Source: Hevea brasiliensis
Taxonomy: Eukaryota; Streptophyta; Magnoliopsida; Malpighiales; Euphorbiaceae
Assembly (NCBI RefSeq): GCF_030052815.1
Contig: NC_079504.1
Coordinates: 86,717,451-86,781,450 of the forward strand
Length of the DNA stretch: 64,000 nt
Direction of reading: 5' to 3'
In this document: positions 24,790 through 38,059 of the stretch, piece after piece
Position numbering within the stretch: position 1 is the first letter of the stretch
How the letters are laid out: each line of letters begins with the position of its first letter
Notes under the pieces: model-generated
What the model saw: only the letters and a program-made list of their open reading frames with translations
Told to the model about the DNA's origin: nothing
Databases searched by the model: none
Position numbers and translations under genes: made by a program

Positions 24790-25890
24790 TTTCCATTTGC
24801 TTATCTTGTGAGGCACATTAAGATGTTTTATCTACAAGTCTTCATAAGTTTTTCTCAACTACACTTAGAGCCCTTTTATGCTACTTGGGAAAGATTTAAT
24901 GATCTGGTAAAGAGATTTTCCAACCACAACCTTTCAAATCAGTCTTTAATTCTCTGTTTCTATGATGATTTGGATGAAGTGATAAGAAATTGAGTAGTTT
25001 ATGAGCTTGGGCAACTAGTGATCATGTTCTTCAAAGAAATCATGAGGATGTCATTCAACTTATTAAATGACATGGCTGATTTTGATTACCATTAGCATTG
25101 GGACCCTTCACTGTAGGGTTGGAGTTACCAATATCCCCCATTCAAATACCAACCCAACATTTCACATCAACCATTTGAATTTGAAGAAGAGAAGGGAGTG
25201 GGACTTGAACAGGTAGAAGATAAATTTGAAAGTTTTTTTAACCAACCATTGAAGATTCAAGAAGACCAGGGAATGAAACTTAAAGAGATGATAGCTAAAT
25301 TGGATGAACTTGAAATATCAATGAAGAAAAATGAGCTATCGATTAAGATAATGAGTGGACTTTATGAGGAGGAACTAAACAATCAAGGTGTGGACAATGA
25401 GTTAAGCTGTGACAAAACTTCATAGGAATTTAAACATGTGGAAGAAGTGGAGCTTAAATTGGAAGAAGAAAAATCCCTTGAAGGCAAGTATTAGAAGAGT
25501 TTCTACAAGAAAAGGAACTAGAAGAGAAATTTCTGGAAGAAAATAATGATAAGACCATCACTTTTAGTTTATTGATAGATCATTCATATATACTATCGGA
25601 AGATCTTTTTCAATCATGGACACCTCCTGCACCATCTTATATCTTCAATGAGCTAAAGCAATCTTCATTCCAAGCATGTGATTCAAAGCTAGGTGTTGTT
25701 CAAGCAAAATGCTAAGTTTTCTTCGATCTGGTCAATCTTGAGGACACTTTACATCAAGATTCATATGTCATGTTATGTGACAATTATTATAGAAGGAAGT
25801 CTCTTTTTGATTAGCATATCTAAAGGGGTCAAGCTAATGACCTTAAATTAGCACTTCTTGGGAGGTACCCCAAGCTTTACCTTTTATAGT
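24790..25890 (+). pseudogene. Athila-like gag remnant
   Basis: The frame ending at 24993 contains PFYATWERFNDLVKRF, which matches the conserved [10 protein letters not shown] segment of Athila/Tat gag. The same segment is intact in the second Athila-like element (about 46524). The first 40 codons of that ORF (from 24682) are hydrophobic leader translation and are probably not gag. A second open piece (25198-25425) is charged and helix-prone (EQVEDKFESF, LDELEISMKK). A third stretch near 25575-25890 reads SYILSEDLFQSW and similar, with stops. These are fragments of one nucleocapsid-type protein that would package the RNA. All are broken. No catalytic domain follows. Confidence 0.6.
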
Positions 25891-28819
25891 TTGTTTATTT
25901 TCTTGTTAAGTTTTTGAATTTTTCCCCATTTATCTCAAATTTGATGTTTGTTTATCTTTTGTAGGTGAATTGTAAATTTTGGAAAATTGTGAGATGCTAC
26001 AAAAAAAAAAAAAAAAAGAAGAGAAGAAAACAAACTATTGTTTAGGGGAGTATTCTGCACTTTTAATTGATTGTGAACATTAATTTTTATTGCCAAAGTG
26101 TGTTAATTTGCCGAAATGAGGGAATTTGATTGATAAAGCATGTTTATATGTATAAAATTTGTGTTGAGTGAACAATTTGGTTTAGTTTGAGTATGAAATT
26201 TTGGGGAATGATCATAATTAATGTGAGTTTTATTTGTGTGCTAAATAGTATTTCCTATTGTATTTTTTTCTGATATGAACAGTATATTTCTTGAGAAATT
26301 ATTATTTTATTGAATGGGCTTTGGTGCACTATAGCTATTAAATTAAGAATGCCTGTTGATATTTGCTATAAGTTGGGTTTTTGAAGTTATTTGAGTTTCA
26401 GTTTTAAGTTTTGGATAATTTCTTTAACTTGCAGAATTGAATTGTAATTGAGCTTTATTTGTGTGCTAAATCATGTTTGTTGCAATTTTTATTTTTTGCG
26501 ATGTGAAGTTTGCTTGAGAAATTGTTGTTTTTATTGCATGATTTTGGTACTTGATATGAGTTGAGTTTTTGAAGTTGTTTGAATTTTAGTTATGTGTTTG
26601 GAATGCATTGTTTTACCTGCAAATTTTTTTTTTATTTCTATTATTTGATAATTAACTTGCAGCTTTAGAATCTGTTTATCTTGTTTTTGGAAGTTTTTAG
26701 GTTGAGTTTTTAGTTTTCTAGTGTAAGTGTGCATTGGGTATATGCTTGAGGTCAAGGTAGCCTTATGGTAGCTTTTAAGATATTTTTAGTGAGCTAAATC
26801 TAAATTTTTAAATAGACCTGTTGAAATTTACTGAAGATGTTGCTTACCATATGTCACTACCCAATGTCATCTTGCCTACCCTACGTCATTTTGTTCATAC
26901 CCAATGTTGCTACCCCATGTCACTAGTTAAGTTATTTTTCTTTAACCCTAAATTTTCGCAATGTTTTATAAATTTATAATCATCATGAGGTAACAATTAA
27001 CCTTTTGCTATTTGTGCTTATGGCATATTGTTATTTCTTATGATATTGCTTACCTTGCGTTGCGACTAACATTGGGTAAGCAACTCTTAAGCTTTACTAA
27101 TTTATACATTTAGGATACTTTTTCATATTTTTCTCTTTGAAATATATTGTTAGTATCCTTTTGAGCTTAATTTTGAATCTCTTATGGTTACTTAGACTCA
27201 ATTTCCAATTGTATATATTTTATGAATTGATTGATTTATTCGATTTTGTCTATCTTTGCATTCATTTTAGACATTGAGAATAATTTCTCATTTGAGTTTG
27301 GGATGAGGGCAAAATTTTTGCTAATTTTTAAAATTTTTTAGCATTTTCATTCATTTATTGCATTTCATTCATTCATACATAGTAAGCCCATATACTTACA
27401 CTTATACCACACATACACTTGCATATAATTTTCATATAGATTGCACTTAGTTTTATTTAATTTATATATTCATTTTAGAAATATGCATATCATAAAAATA
27501 AATTTTTACCTTATCCTTAGAGGATTGAGAGTTGCTTTGAAGAGCAATTAAGTTTACTTTTATAAGGGTTTGATGGATTTAAAGTTTTAGATAAGTACAA
27601 GGTTATTATTTTCTTGCCTTAGTTTATATCTTCTTAGCCAAGGGCCACCCAATCAATTGCATTGAGTTTGAGTACTTAGAGAAAGCTCTAAGGTAAGAAG
27701 AGCTATTGTTGTCTCACCAATCCTAGAACAATCCTTATAAATCTTTCGAGGCGAAATCCTAGCTTGCACTTGAGAAAGAAATGATCTAAGCATTCTTTGG
27801 ATTTTAAATCCGTATTTTAACCTTAGCCAACCTCACTTAAAAATATCCCTTTGGAACAAATTTGAGCCTACTTTTATTCCCTTTTTTTCTTTGGTACCCA
27901 CACTACTACCTAGCTAAACCCAAACACTTACCTACCCTTCATAAGAATAATTCTTTAAGTGATAGATACACTATAAAAAAAATAATAAAATAAAAAAGAA
28001 AAAATAGAAAAAAAATGAAAAGAAAAAATATATAATAATTAGATGGGAGATATAACTAAAGTAAAAAAGTTAGGAAATTCAATCATGGTATGTAAAGTAA
28101 TTCACCATCGAAGTACACACAAAAAATGAGTTTGTGGGTGAATTAAAAAGGACATTTGTAATTCAAAGTCAATGTTATTTATGTAGTCCCTTCCAAAATT
28201 TCAAAGTTATATGCTAGCATTAGTGATTTATTGTAAAGTTCTTCCTCCCATTTGATTTAATAAATGAAAAAAAAGAAAAGAAAAGAAAAAAAAGAGAAAA
28301 AAAAATCTATGTATCTTGATCTTTTAATAATTTGATTATTCTCATGCTTTGTTACCTTTATCATTTCTTTGTTAGCCACATTATTACCCCCTTCAGTCTC
28401 ATTACAACCCTTAAAAGTGCTTTTGATCTTTTGATAGTGTTTTACTACATTAGTGGAGATTGGAATAGGAGGATTGCATATGGGATTGGGATATCATTCA
28501 TCCATTCATTTATTTCCATCATTATTTGAGATACTTTAGTCTATGGATTGCTTTAGAGTCTATTTGGGAGTGATTTCTCTTTGCAATTGATTGGTTGGGC
28601 TTGATGAGATGAGTAATTTATCCAAGGTTACACAGTGATAACTTTAGAAAGGATTGAATTTCTTGTACTTTAAAAGTGGGTATATGGTTTGTTCGTTGCT
28701 ATAGGTAAACTTAAGAGCTTGGATAAGTAGTTTTCATGAATCTAAGAGAAGATACCCCAATTGCATTAATTATTTTTAATTTGCTTGAGGATAAGTAAAG
28801 GTTTAAGTTTGGAGAAATT
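25891..28819 (+). other. non-coding 3' part of the Athila-like element, ending in a polypurine tract
   Basis: No protein domain is recognisable here. Near 27273 a block reads GACATTGAGAATAATTTC and then GAGTTTGGGATGAGGGC, like the GACATTGAGGACAATGT / AAGTTTGGGGGAG block near the 3' end of Athila-type elements. Polyadenine runs lie near 26000, 27975 and 28265. The final AAGTTTGGAGAAATT (28805-28819) serves as the polypurine tract just before the 3' LTR. Short repeats of TTGAGTTTTTGAAGTT occur near 26380-26710. Confidence 0.65.
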
Positions 28820-28892
28820 TGTTACACTCATTTAATATAAGCATTTTGGGATGGTTTTGCATCCATTTTGCCCTTATAATTGAGTACTTTTT

Positions 28893-30996
28893 TGTTAGTA
28901 GTATGTCCTAGAGCATATCATTTAGTATGTTTCTTGTACATATTTTAAAGGCATTTTCACTTTTCCGTTTACATAATATATTTATGTGTAATAGAAAAAG
29001 TCTATTGATATTTTGTTAGAAATTCTATTCTTAAGTTGTTAAGAATATGAGTGACAACATTTCTAGCACAAAGTATCATAAATAGGTTCACAATCAAGGA
29101 TACTTCACAATAAGGACATGACTTATTCAGAAAGATTGTAATCATGTTTGTTCCCAAGTTATTTATATGAGATGTAAATACGATGGAATGGTGAGTCTCA
29201 TGCCATATAACAAACATGTTAGGCACTTATACATGATAAGTAGGCCGAACCAGTAACACTTATGACAAGCACATGGAGTTTACTCTTGTCAATGCATTAT
29301 CATAAATCGTATTATTGCATATAATCTTTAGACCTGAGATAGCACAGTTATCTTGTATATAGGTGGTTTGAGTTTTATACTGCTTTCATACTTGTACTGT
29401 GTATGGGTATATGGGCATGTGTTGGCTCCTACTAGTTATATATGGAGGTAGGTATTGATCAAGATGGAATCTGTTCCTCTAAGTAAATAGAGATAAAATC
29501 CTATATTCATTTAATTGTTCTTGATGTTTCAAGTTCCTGGCCAGGACAAATAGATTTATTCAGAAAGAGTTTCTGATGAGAAAATATTTTTAATCAAGAA
29601 CTAGAATTAAAAGAGAACATAATATTCATAGCAAATGGAGTTTGACATAAACCATGACTCCAGCTCGAATTGGGATTTTGTAACAGAGAGATTCTAGTGC
29701 ATGGTAACATATGATTATAGGTTCATTTAAGGTAAACCTTATTACTAATTGGGTGGCCATGGCATGCTATGCTAGGTGTTAACCATGGTTTATGAGGTGC
29801 ATAAAATGATTTAGAGAAATCATTTATGGTAAGAAAGAGTTCTGATGATATTAAGAGTTGATATCATGTCTCGTTGCCAATTAGTGATGAGCCTAGTAAG
29901 TCACACATATACACAAGTAATCACCAAATTAAATATAATTTAATTAATTAATTAAAGAGTTTAATTGATTAATTAAATAGGTTTGGTTTGCAATTAGATT
30001 GCAAAGTCCCTAGCATGTCTTGAAACCAAATCTAGGTTATTGGATGTATAGTATAAGTTAAATTTATATTTAAAGTGTTTAAATATGAATTTAATTAATG
30101 AGAAATTAATTAATAAAGGTTAATTAATTAATTTATATTTGATATAAATTGATTAGAAGAAGAGAAATAATTATTTTGGGTTGAGAACTCAAAATTAAGA
30201 CACAGGGGTATTTTGGTCATTTCACAGGGTGACATGTGGCACCATGAGATGGTGACACATGGCACTACACATAAGCTTGCCATATGTCTTTTAATCATGT
30301 AAGATGATCAAAGTTAAGATTAAATATAAGTTTGACACTTGGCATAATGTGATTGGGTCAATTAAACCTAGAGCTAATCAAAAGGTGACATGTGGCAAGG
30401 GTTTTAAGTGGTGACCTAGCTATATAAGTGTAAGGATGAAAGAACAAAAAAAAAAAGCTATTGTTCTCTCTTTGTGCTGCCACCCTTGGCTGCCACTCCT
30501 TCTCTTCTTTTTCATCTCTCATCAATTCAAAGAGATTAGACAACAATCTCTTGAATTAAAAATACTAGAAATCATTTCTAGTGTCCTGTTTACATCTGTA
30601 ATCTCTTAAAAGGAAAAACTTGATTTTCTAATTGATTGGGAAAGCTTTAGAAGCTGTTCAAGGGCCGCCATTGGTGATCTTGGTGTGGACAAGCTAGAGG
30701 GACAACACCTGGTGTCCTAAGGCGCATCCCAAAGGTGCTAAACACACTGTAGTGCATCAAAAGGTTAGTGCACTTATTCTTGATCTAATCTAGGGTTCTA
30801 ATGAATTAATCTGATTAATTCTAAAATCTTAAATAGCAAATGTAGATCTAAAAATATATTAAAAGAGTTTTAATATACTGTTTATCAATGAAATCAAATA
30901 GATAAAAATGAATCTTGCATGATGCATGTGACCTTAGGTGAAAATTTTTTGAATTCAATGATATAAACTTATGTTTTTCATGCTTCCGCTCCTTCA
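28893..30996 (+). mobile_element. Copia solo LTR (same family as 105-2211)
   Basis: The 2104-bp unit runs from TGTTAGTAGTATGTCC to CCGCTCCTTCA and is highly similar to the reverse complement of 105-2211. It is flanked by TTTTT on both sides (28888-28892 and 30997-31001), and the host LTR continues across it. No primer site, internal region or second LTR is attached, so it is a solo LTR, the usual product of recombination between two LTRs. It is the youngest insertion in this nest. Short ORFs at 29002-29226 and 30358-30546 are inside the LTR and unsupported. Confidence 0.92.
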
Positions 30997-31527
30997 TTTT
31001 TATGTTTTTAGCTTTATTTTAGATAAATTATTAATTTTAGTTACTTGATATTTTGTTTTTGTAATTTGGTGTTTTTAATAGGTTTTTATGGTAAATTAAA
31101 GGTTACTGATGCATTAAGAAATGATTTGGAGAAATTTAGAAGCTGAAAGAATGGAAAAAAGATGAAGAAACTAAGTTTTGAAATCCAAGCTTACCGAGAT
31201 TTGCTTGAGAAATTGCTTATGGCATGTCATATTACTTAGCCTATAACATAGGAATTCACTAGTCAAGCATAGTTGAATTATAGCATTTTTAGAATTTTGG
31301 AAACAAAACTTGCTAAGAATTGCATGAGATGTTGCTTATGGCATGTCGTGGTGTCCAAGGTGCAGCTTAGGTCAAGTTGAAGGTCAAGCACAGTAGAAAT
31401 TCACTGAAAAATAAGAACTTGCCGAGATTTACTGAAGAACCTGCTTAACCCTGTGTCGCTAGATAGTGCAGCGCTTGGGAGCTTAGGGTTAAGCAACTCT
31501 ATCAGCAAACACTCTATAATGTAAAAT

Positions 31528-31917
31528 CACATGCTGACTTGAAAATTTTTACACCTCATCTCCTATCCATTTGCAAGAAAAAAAAAAAAAAGAATAAGAA
31601 GGAGAATAGAGGACGCCATTTCTGCTAGAAAGTTGCTACTAAGTGACGTTCAGCTATAGTTTTTAGCACATGCTGATCTGAAAATTTTTACATCTCATCT
31701 CCTATCCATTCATTTATCCTTATCCATTTTTAGACCTATTTTAGGGCAACTTTGGGACCATATAAAAGCATCTTTTTCTAGTTTTTACCCTAAAAAGTAA
31801 ATAGGAAGAAGAGGAAATAGAAAGAAAAATGCAAAAAAAAAAAAGAATAAGAAGGAGAAGGGAGAACGCCATTTCTGTTGGAGAGTTGCTACTAAGTGAC
31901 GTTCATCTACAGTTTTT
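31528..31917. repeat. imperfect segmental duplication in the 3' LTR
   Basis: CACATGCTGA.. at 31528 recurs at 31667. The GACGCCATTTCTGCT.. segment near 31612 recurs near 31866. Each copy is preceded by a polyA run and AAGAATAAGAAGGAGAA. The 5' LTR has one copy (about 23500-23760), so the duplication arose in the 3' LTR. The first copy also lacks part of the middle. Confidence 0.75.
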
Positions 31918-32708
31918 AGAGCTTTAGACTCTCCTTCACCTAGGTTTTTCTATTCTTAGTCTATTTTTATATTTCCTTTCTTAGTTTTATCATTTTCTCT
32001 TGTAAATTTTACCATGATTAAGTAGTTTTTCTAAGATTTCAGAGTTGGATTGCAGTATTTTGAATTTATTTGTGGATTTATATTGGGTTTTATCTAAATT
32101 TATATAAATATAAGTTTCGATTTTTTTCCTTATGTGCTTTATGACTTACCTAATGTTGGATTCCATTAGGTATAGTTTTTAATTTTTGATTGAAGGACCG
32201 AAAGGTGAAAATCATTGATAGATAATCAAGGATTAGAGCTTAAAAATACCTAGATTTAGAAATAAACTAGGTATTTAAGAGGATTCATTGATTGATTACA
32301 AAACTTATTGGGTTTTAAATGAATCAAATATCGCAAGAAAATAGGTTTGGTTTTCGTAAAATACTCTTTGGTTTGCTTGAAAAAGATATCAAAGGATTTT
32401 AGATTCAATCACCTTCAAACTCTATTTTCTCTTAAAATTGGAAAAACCAAACCAAATCCCAATAGATTTAATTCATAAACCCTAACTCTGGAATCATTTT
32501 TATTCTCCATTTAAATTGCTTATTTTTTTTATTTTCTATTTAAATTGCTGCATTTAGTTAATTTAGTTCTCCTATAAATTGCCATTAATCTTATAATTAA
32601 GACAATCATAGTCTAGTACTTAAACACAATTTCTCATGGGAACAATACTTTACTTATCACTTTATTACTTGATACGGCTTGTATGCTTACGGATCCAACA
32701 TCAGTTTC

Positions 32709-32918
32709 TTTGATGCATAAGAAACAGCACCTTCACCTAAGGTGGATACTCAACTGAAGGTTAACTTATTATCCTTAACACTAGTTATCCAACTAACATC
32801 CACATAACCTTTTAGCATAATTGAAAATTTATTATAGAATAATTTGTAATTTATAGTTTTATTTAAATATCCCAAAAACCTTTGAAATTTCTTTCTAATA
32901 TTCCATACAAAGATTACT
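32709..32918 (-). pseudogene. Copia polyprotein, segment between RT and RNase H
   Basis: On the minus strand this reads VLGYLNKTINYKL, FYNKFSIMLKGYVD, SWITSVKDNKLT and VSTLGEGAVSYASKK, with one stop. It is the connection and first part of the Copia RNase H domain. It joins 22888 when the Athila-like element and one copy of GTTTC are removed. It is cut at 32918 by the Gypsy LTR; the upstream RT is not found on the other side. Confidence 0.85.
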
Positions 32919-33461
32919 TGTAACACCCTTCACCCGACTACAGTGTAGCCGAGCAAGGCATGTCACACTCAGTGCCGGAGTACCCTTTCTTATCTTGCCT
33001 TATTCCTTTAATAATTTTAAACTTGTTATATTCTAAAATAATTCATATTCTTTGGAGAAACTAACGGAGTTTCCTCTATTTTATTATCGTTTGACGTGAT
33101 TCACTATTCACCTGTTTGAAATTTTCAATAACATTTTTAAATAAAGATCTCATCCATACTTATCATTTCTGATAGTGTTCAGACATTTCAATTCTTATTC
33201 ATTACCATGCATATCCATTCATGCTCATTTCATATATCAAAATTTTCAAATTTCCATTAATTACATAATATACAGTTTAATTACAATTCCATAATTTACA
33301 TTTCAACATAATAACTAATTATAAATACATAAAATAACTTTTGTGATCACTATCTACATGCATTATTGAGGAGGTGACAACCTTGAGCACTTCTAACACT
33401 TCTGCAGATCAGAACTCCAAAATCCCTATTTAATATTCGCTGGGCATCACTTTCAGTACCT

Positions 33462-33503
33462 GCGCGAGTAAACAAATCCATCGCGCTAAGCATTGCTGCT
33501 TAG
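33462..33503 (-). promoter_or_regulatory. double hairpin of the minus-strand Gypsy LTR
   Basis: On the minus strand hairpin 1 is CTAAGCA-GCAA-TGCTTAG: the same stem as LTR-A, with a GCAA loop instead of GAAA. Both loops fit the GNRA pattern. Hairpin 2 pairs GCGCGA with TCGCGC around 13 bases. A TATA-like TTTGTATATTATT lies upstream near 33530-33542. Confidence 0.55.
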
Positions 33504-34512
33504 TGGTGCAATAATATAGCAAAGAAAATAATATACAAATAAAGAAAGAAATGGATTATACTTTGGATACTCTGGAATTTAATCTAATTTAATATAATAC
33601 TTCTAGTATCAACTATCTTTTGTTTTAATTTATTCCTCTTAAGAAGCAATTTATTCCTAAATTCACAGTAGTAATATACTTATATCTCTTTTGTAAATCT
33701 TTTTATCATTTCATTCAATACTTTCTAGGTTATCGCAGATTATTTCATAATAATTAAATTTTATTACCGTTCCAATTCATTTTAATTTTTTCTACGTACT
33801 AAATAACTAATCTAATTTATTTTAAATATTCTTACTCTTTTATTTAATTGCTAATATTTTCAGTTGTTATTATTCTTAACTCATTTGAATAAATTTCACT
33901 GCCCAAGTAACCTATGATAGGCTAACTAAACTGGATAATGGGTCGTTGGCACTAGACACCACGGTGCCTCGGGCCGTCATACCATGGGACGTGAAATGCA
34001 GAACGTCAGCCACGTATGCAGTCAGAATGGTTAAAAAGCCATGATAACATATCAGTATGGCTAAAAGTCATGATAACATATAATCGGGTATAAAAGCCAT
34101 GAGTGCGGGCATAAAGCCATGACTACAGGCATAAAGCCTTACGCAATACTGCTAAAACAATACTCTATTGGCATGCTAATCTATCCAATCTGAGACACGT
34201 GTCTAGGCAATACACCCGCATATAGTACCATTAAATGTTAATATATTGTATTTTATGACTTCATTATTTCATGACAAATTCCAATTATAATTTATACATT
34301 CATTTGATCATTCATATGATCACAATTCTCATCAATGGTTCTCATGCACCATTTTACTTAAAATATTCTTCTATGTTTTAGGGTTACTCAAATTCAAAAA
34401 TCACAATTCACTAATCATATTATATATTATCAATCATTATGGCTTCTTTAATTTCTTTTATTATTTCTTATGTTTTTGGGGTTACTATTCACACATTACT
34501 ATTTACTCAATT

Positions 34513-37500
34513 TGTCACACCTTACTCCTCGTAGGATATAACATGATTCTGCAGTATACCTAATGAATTACCGTACTTCGTCTACCGATAACCCATTAAA
34601 TATACTACAAGGGAATTTAAAACAATTTCCAATTTCCTTCCATTTTTAAGCTGGTGGGTAAATTTTTTTTTTTTTTACATTTATTAAAACCTTTATTTGA
34701 CACTCAGTCATAAATCAAATTTTTGGATATTTAAAATTTTCGCAATTTTTACAAAAATTCTGGCAGAGTGCCGGTTATATTTTGAGAAAACAGTTCTTCA
34801 AAACTTGCAAAGAAAAGCACTCCCAATATTTTTACTCAACCACAACTCCAATAAAATTCATTTCTCCACACAATTCAATCTCAACAATGAATAAATCATT
34901 TACAGCAATCAACTCAATACATTTTTAAACCAACACTAAACATCTCATTTCAGAAAAGGAAATAATTTATCATTCACACAATATAAAAATTTAATTATTT
35001 ACATTAATTACCAAACTCGGAAATAAATTTGAAAATTATGATAATTTACATTTTAATTAATACCCAAAATAATATTATAAAAGTTCTTGTACAACTGCTC
35101 AAATAAATCATATACATATAATTACATGCATATATCAAAATCTATGCACAAGGGTATACCTATGATATACCCAGAGCTAATTTGAATGTGTCTTCAAAGC
35201 GCAGCTATAGGAAATCTCACTTGACTGCTCTATCTTTACTTTCACTGTGATAAAGATACAAAGTTATCACTGAATAGTGAACTCAGTGGTGCACAACTAT
35301 AATTTAAAATGTAATATAATATACATTTAAAAAAAATATAGTAAATAATTTGAAAATCTTGAAATTCATCAAAACTCCAAAAGTCAAAATTTTCATTACC
35401 AATAATATAAATCATTTGTTTAAACGACTTTGATCAATAAATTCAATTTATCAAATCATAACTGAACATTTAGAGTAATTCCAGCAATTTATGAAAATAG
35501 ATATTAATTTCAATCAAATTAAGTATGCTCAAATCTCATTTAAAATTATAATTCCTTACTATTCAAAAACTGTTCTTTATCTCACTAACTATGCAAGACT
35601 AATTCGTAAGGGCCACCTTCAGAGCGATTCTAACTCCCTATGGTTGGGGAGGTCGAATCATCGTGCACATTACACACCACAATAATGTAACTTCCGAAAG
35701 GGCCAATGAAAAATTTAGATCTAACTTCTAATAAGAGGAGAATCTAAGCATGTGCATGTACCATGGTAATCAAAACAAAGCTAACTCCATTGTCTCCTTA
35801 ACAAATGAGAGAGACGGGAAATAATCTAGTCAAGCATCTATAGTGAGATATAAAATAATATCATGGATTTCTTTGTCCTTTTTGTGAGCATAAATCACAA
35901 CACAATTCAATTCAATGTCAATTTCAATATCCAATCATTTTTATGCTCATCACAATTTAAAACATATTTTACCACAATTTTTCTAAAATTAATTTATTCA
36001 ATCCACAATAATGCTCAATAATTATTGGAATACCATTTCACAAAGCTAAATTCATGCATACTATAATAATTTCAATAATCATTGAAATAAATCTAATATT
36101 TGATAAACATAATACATAAGGAAAGTAACGTCATTTAATTTTATATTCAGAATAAAATCAATTAAAAACTAGTTATGCACAAACCTCTTTGTCGACTAGT
36201 TTACTCTAATTTTTTATTTTTCCTCAAAGATCCTTTTACAGTCTCTTTTTCAAATGAAACATACAATTTACGATGTTTTAGTTTCATATCTCATAATTAA
36301 TCTATTAATTTATTTCATACCTACTTAATTATAGCCTTAAATTTGCTTAAAATGGTATCCTTTGATTTTTGCATTTTGAGTCACTATTCATTGCACTATT
36401 TAAGTCAAAATGTTGACTTTTTCCTACTAAAGAGGTTTATTAATTCTAATTGCACTCATATACCAATTTTGAGTGTCAATATTGTTGGCATTGATTGCCA
36501 ATTCAATTTCTAAGTCTCCTAAGAGAAATTGAAATTTTTCAGTTTTGATTCCCTGTATTCTATGGTTCCATTGGTCTGGTTACTGTAGAAATTTGGCTAA
36601 GTGTTATTCATCAAAGTTGTTTCTTATTGTCTTAGCTTTAATTCCCTTTTTGAATCACTCCATTTAAAGTTTTGTAGCCTAAGTTATGCCTATTTTTCTA
36701 GGGCTGGCCGGATTGATCCAAGCCCAGAAATTCTAGGCAATTTCTGGTTCTGGCAGTTTTGGTGACCCAATTTTGGGTGACAATTCAACTTGGTTATGGG
36801 CAGAATTTGGGTTTATGTTCTTCATGAAAGTTGTAGTGCTATGTCATATCTTTCTAATACCATAAAAATCAGGTCATTTAGACCTTCCTAGACCAAATTA
36901 TGGCCAAATAAACACTGTTCATTTGGTCATTTTTGTACAGTGACATTGTGCCAATTCCGAGTTTGACCTAATTGTTCACTAACTTAGAGTCACTTTCAGG
37001 GCATGGTTTCTACACAAAAATTATGGCATTATGTGTCTAATTTCATCTCCAATTGGCTTCACACCAATTGGAGTGGCATAATTACAGTTTTGGTCCCCTA
37101 AGTGGACCAAGGTCAGGTTGTCCAGAATTGGACCCCTACCAATCCGAATTTGACTTAACTTCTCACCATTCAAACACACCCCAATTAGTCCCAATTGACC
37201 TTTTTAAATCTCACTTAGGTCAAAGTACATTAATTTACTAAATTCTCAAAATTTCCCCCCCAAAACCCTAAGGGTCAAGAACCCTAGTTTTCCATTAATT
37301 CAATTCATGCAATTAAATTGCATACTTCACATTTCTACACTCATTCAAGTATATTTGCATAATTAATTTCATCAAAATCACTCAAATTTCCCTTCTCCCA
37401 AACATGGCTGAAATTTAAACGGTCCATGTGTATGATTTTCATGATTCTTAGCATAAATTCATCAATTTCTTACTTGATTCAAGTATCTAAATCATAAAGA

Positions 37501-38059
37501 TAGAAAGAATTTGAAGGAAAATCACTAAACTTTGTATAGCTTTTCAATCTTTAATTTCTTCAACTTTTTCTTCTTTCTTTCTCCTTTAATCTTCTTTCCA
37601 AGGTTTGATTATAATTTTTCTTCAAGGAAATTAAATGATTTAGGTTGAAAATTGGGCTTTAGAAAGCTTAAGTATAAGCTTTCATGGTGGAAATTTGAGA
37701 GAGGGACAAGAGAGAGAGGGGCTACGGCCAAGGGAAGAAGATGGGTCCTTTTTATTTTTATTTTTTCATATGGTGATGTCATTATTCAAATTTTCTTTTT
37801 CCTTTCTTTTTTTCATACTTCTTTAATTTAATTCTATATTTCAAAATTTTCATTTCTCAGATTTTATTGGACAGTTAGGTCATAAGTCATCTCTAGGGGT
37901 GAATTGACCAATTTGCCTCTTGCCGGTCCGATCCGCTTTGCCAATAATACTGTATTTCTTTCGGAACTCTGACCTAATTATTTGATCTGGTTCTTAACCT
38001 TTTTCTGTGATTTTCACATTTCTCCTAGCTTTATAATTTTTCCTAGGACTGCGGTGTCA
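34513..38059 (-). mobile_element. nested solo LTR of a second Gypsy family
   Basis: The plus strand starts TGTCACACCTTACTCC and ends GCGGTGTCA. The flanks are CAATT (34508-34512) and CAATG (38060-38064), a 5-bp duplication with one mismatch. Ending two bases later (TGTCACA, 38061) gives more symmetrical ends but no duplication, so the right border is uncertain by two bases. No internal region is attached. Its 35702-37660 part matches 42667-44639 closely. A 62-codon ORF here (37053-37241) also occurs, altered, at 44026; it is an LTR ORF and not a supported gene. Confidence 0.65.
35247..35288 (-). promoter_or_regulatory. double hairpin of the second LTR family
   Basis: After TGCACCACTGAG on the minus strand, hairpin 1 pairs CACTGA with TCAGTG (plus 35268-35288, 9-base loop). 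Hairpin 2 pairs GTGATA with TATCAC (plus 35247-35270). The two share three bases, so they would form as alternatives or in shortened form. The stem sequences are unrelated to those of LTR-A but sit at the same place. A TATA-like stretch lies near 35310-35325. Confidence 0.45.

Larger units (their letters stand above)
28820..32703 (+). mobile_element. 3' LTR of the Athila-like element, split by a Copia solo LTR
   Basis: The LTR starts TGTTACACTC at 28820 and is interrupted at 28892. It resumes at about 31002 and ends CCAACATCA at 32703. Without the insertion it aligns with the 5' LTR, apart from substitutions, a segmental duplication at 31528-31917 and loss of some sequence near 32490. The differences from the 5' LTR are frequent by eye, so the insertion is not young. 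Confidence 0.88.

Noticed and set aside
24682..24790. Hydrophobic N-terminal stretch that could be read as a signal peptide
   Set aside because: It is T-rich leader directly after the primer site; gag homology starts only later in the ORF.
37053..37241. ORF present in two LTR copies (also 44026-44244)
   Set aside because: Conservation is explained by the LTR copies themselves; the reading frame is no better conserved than the flanking sequence by eye.
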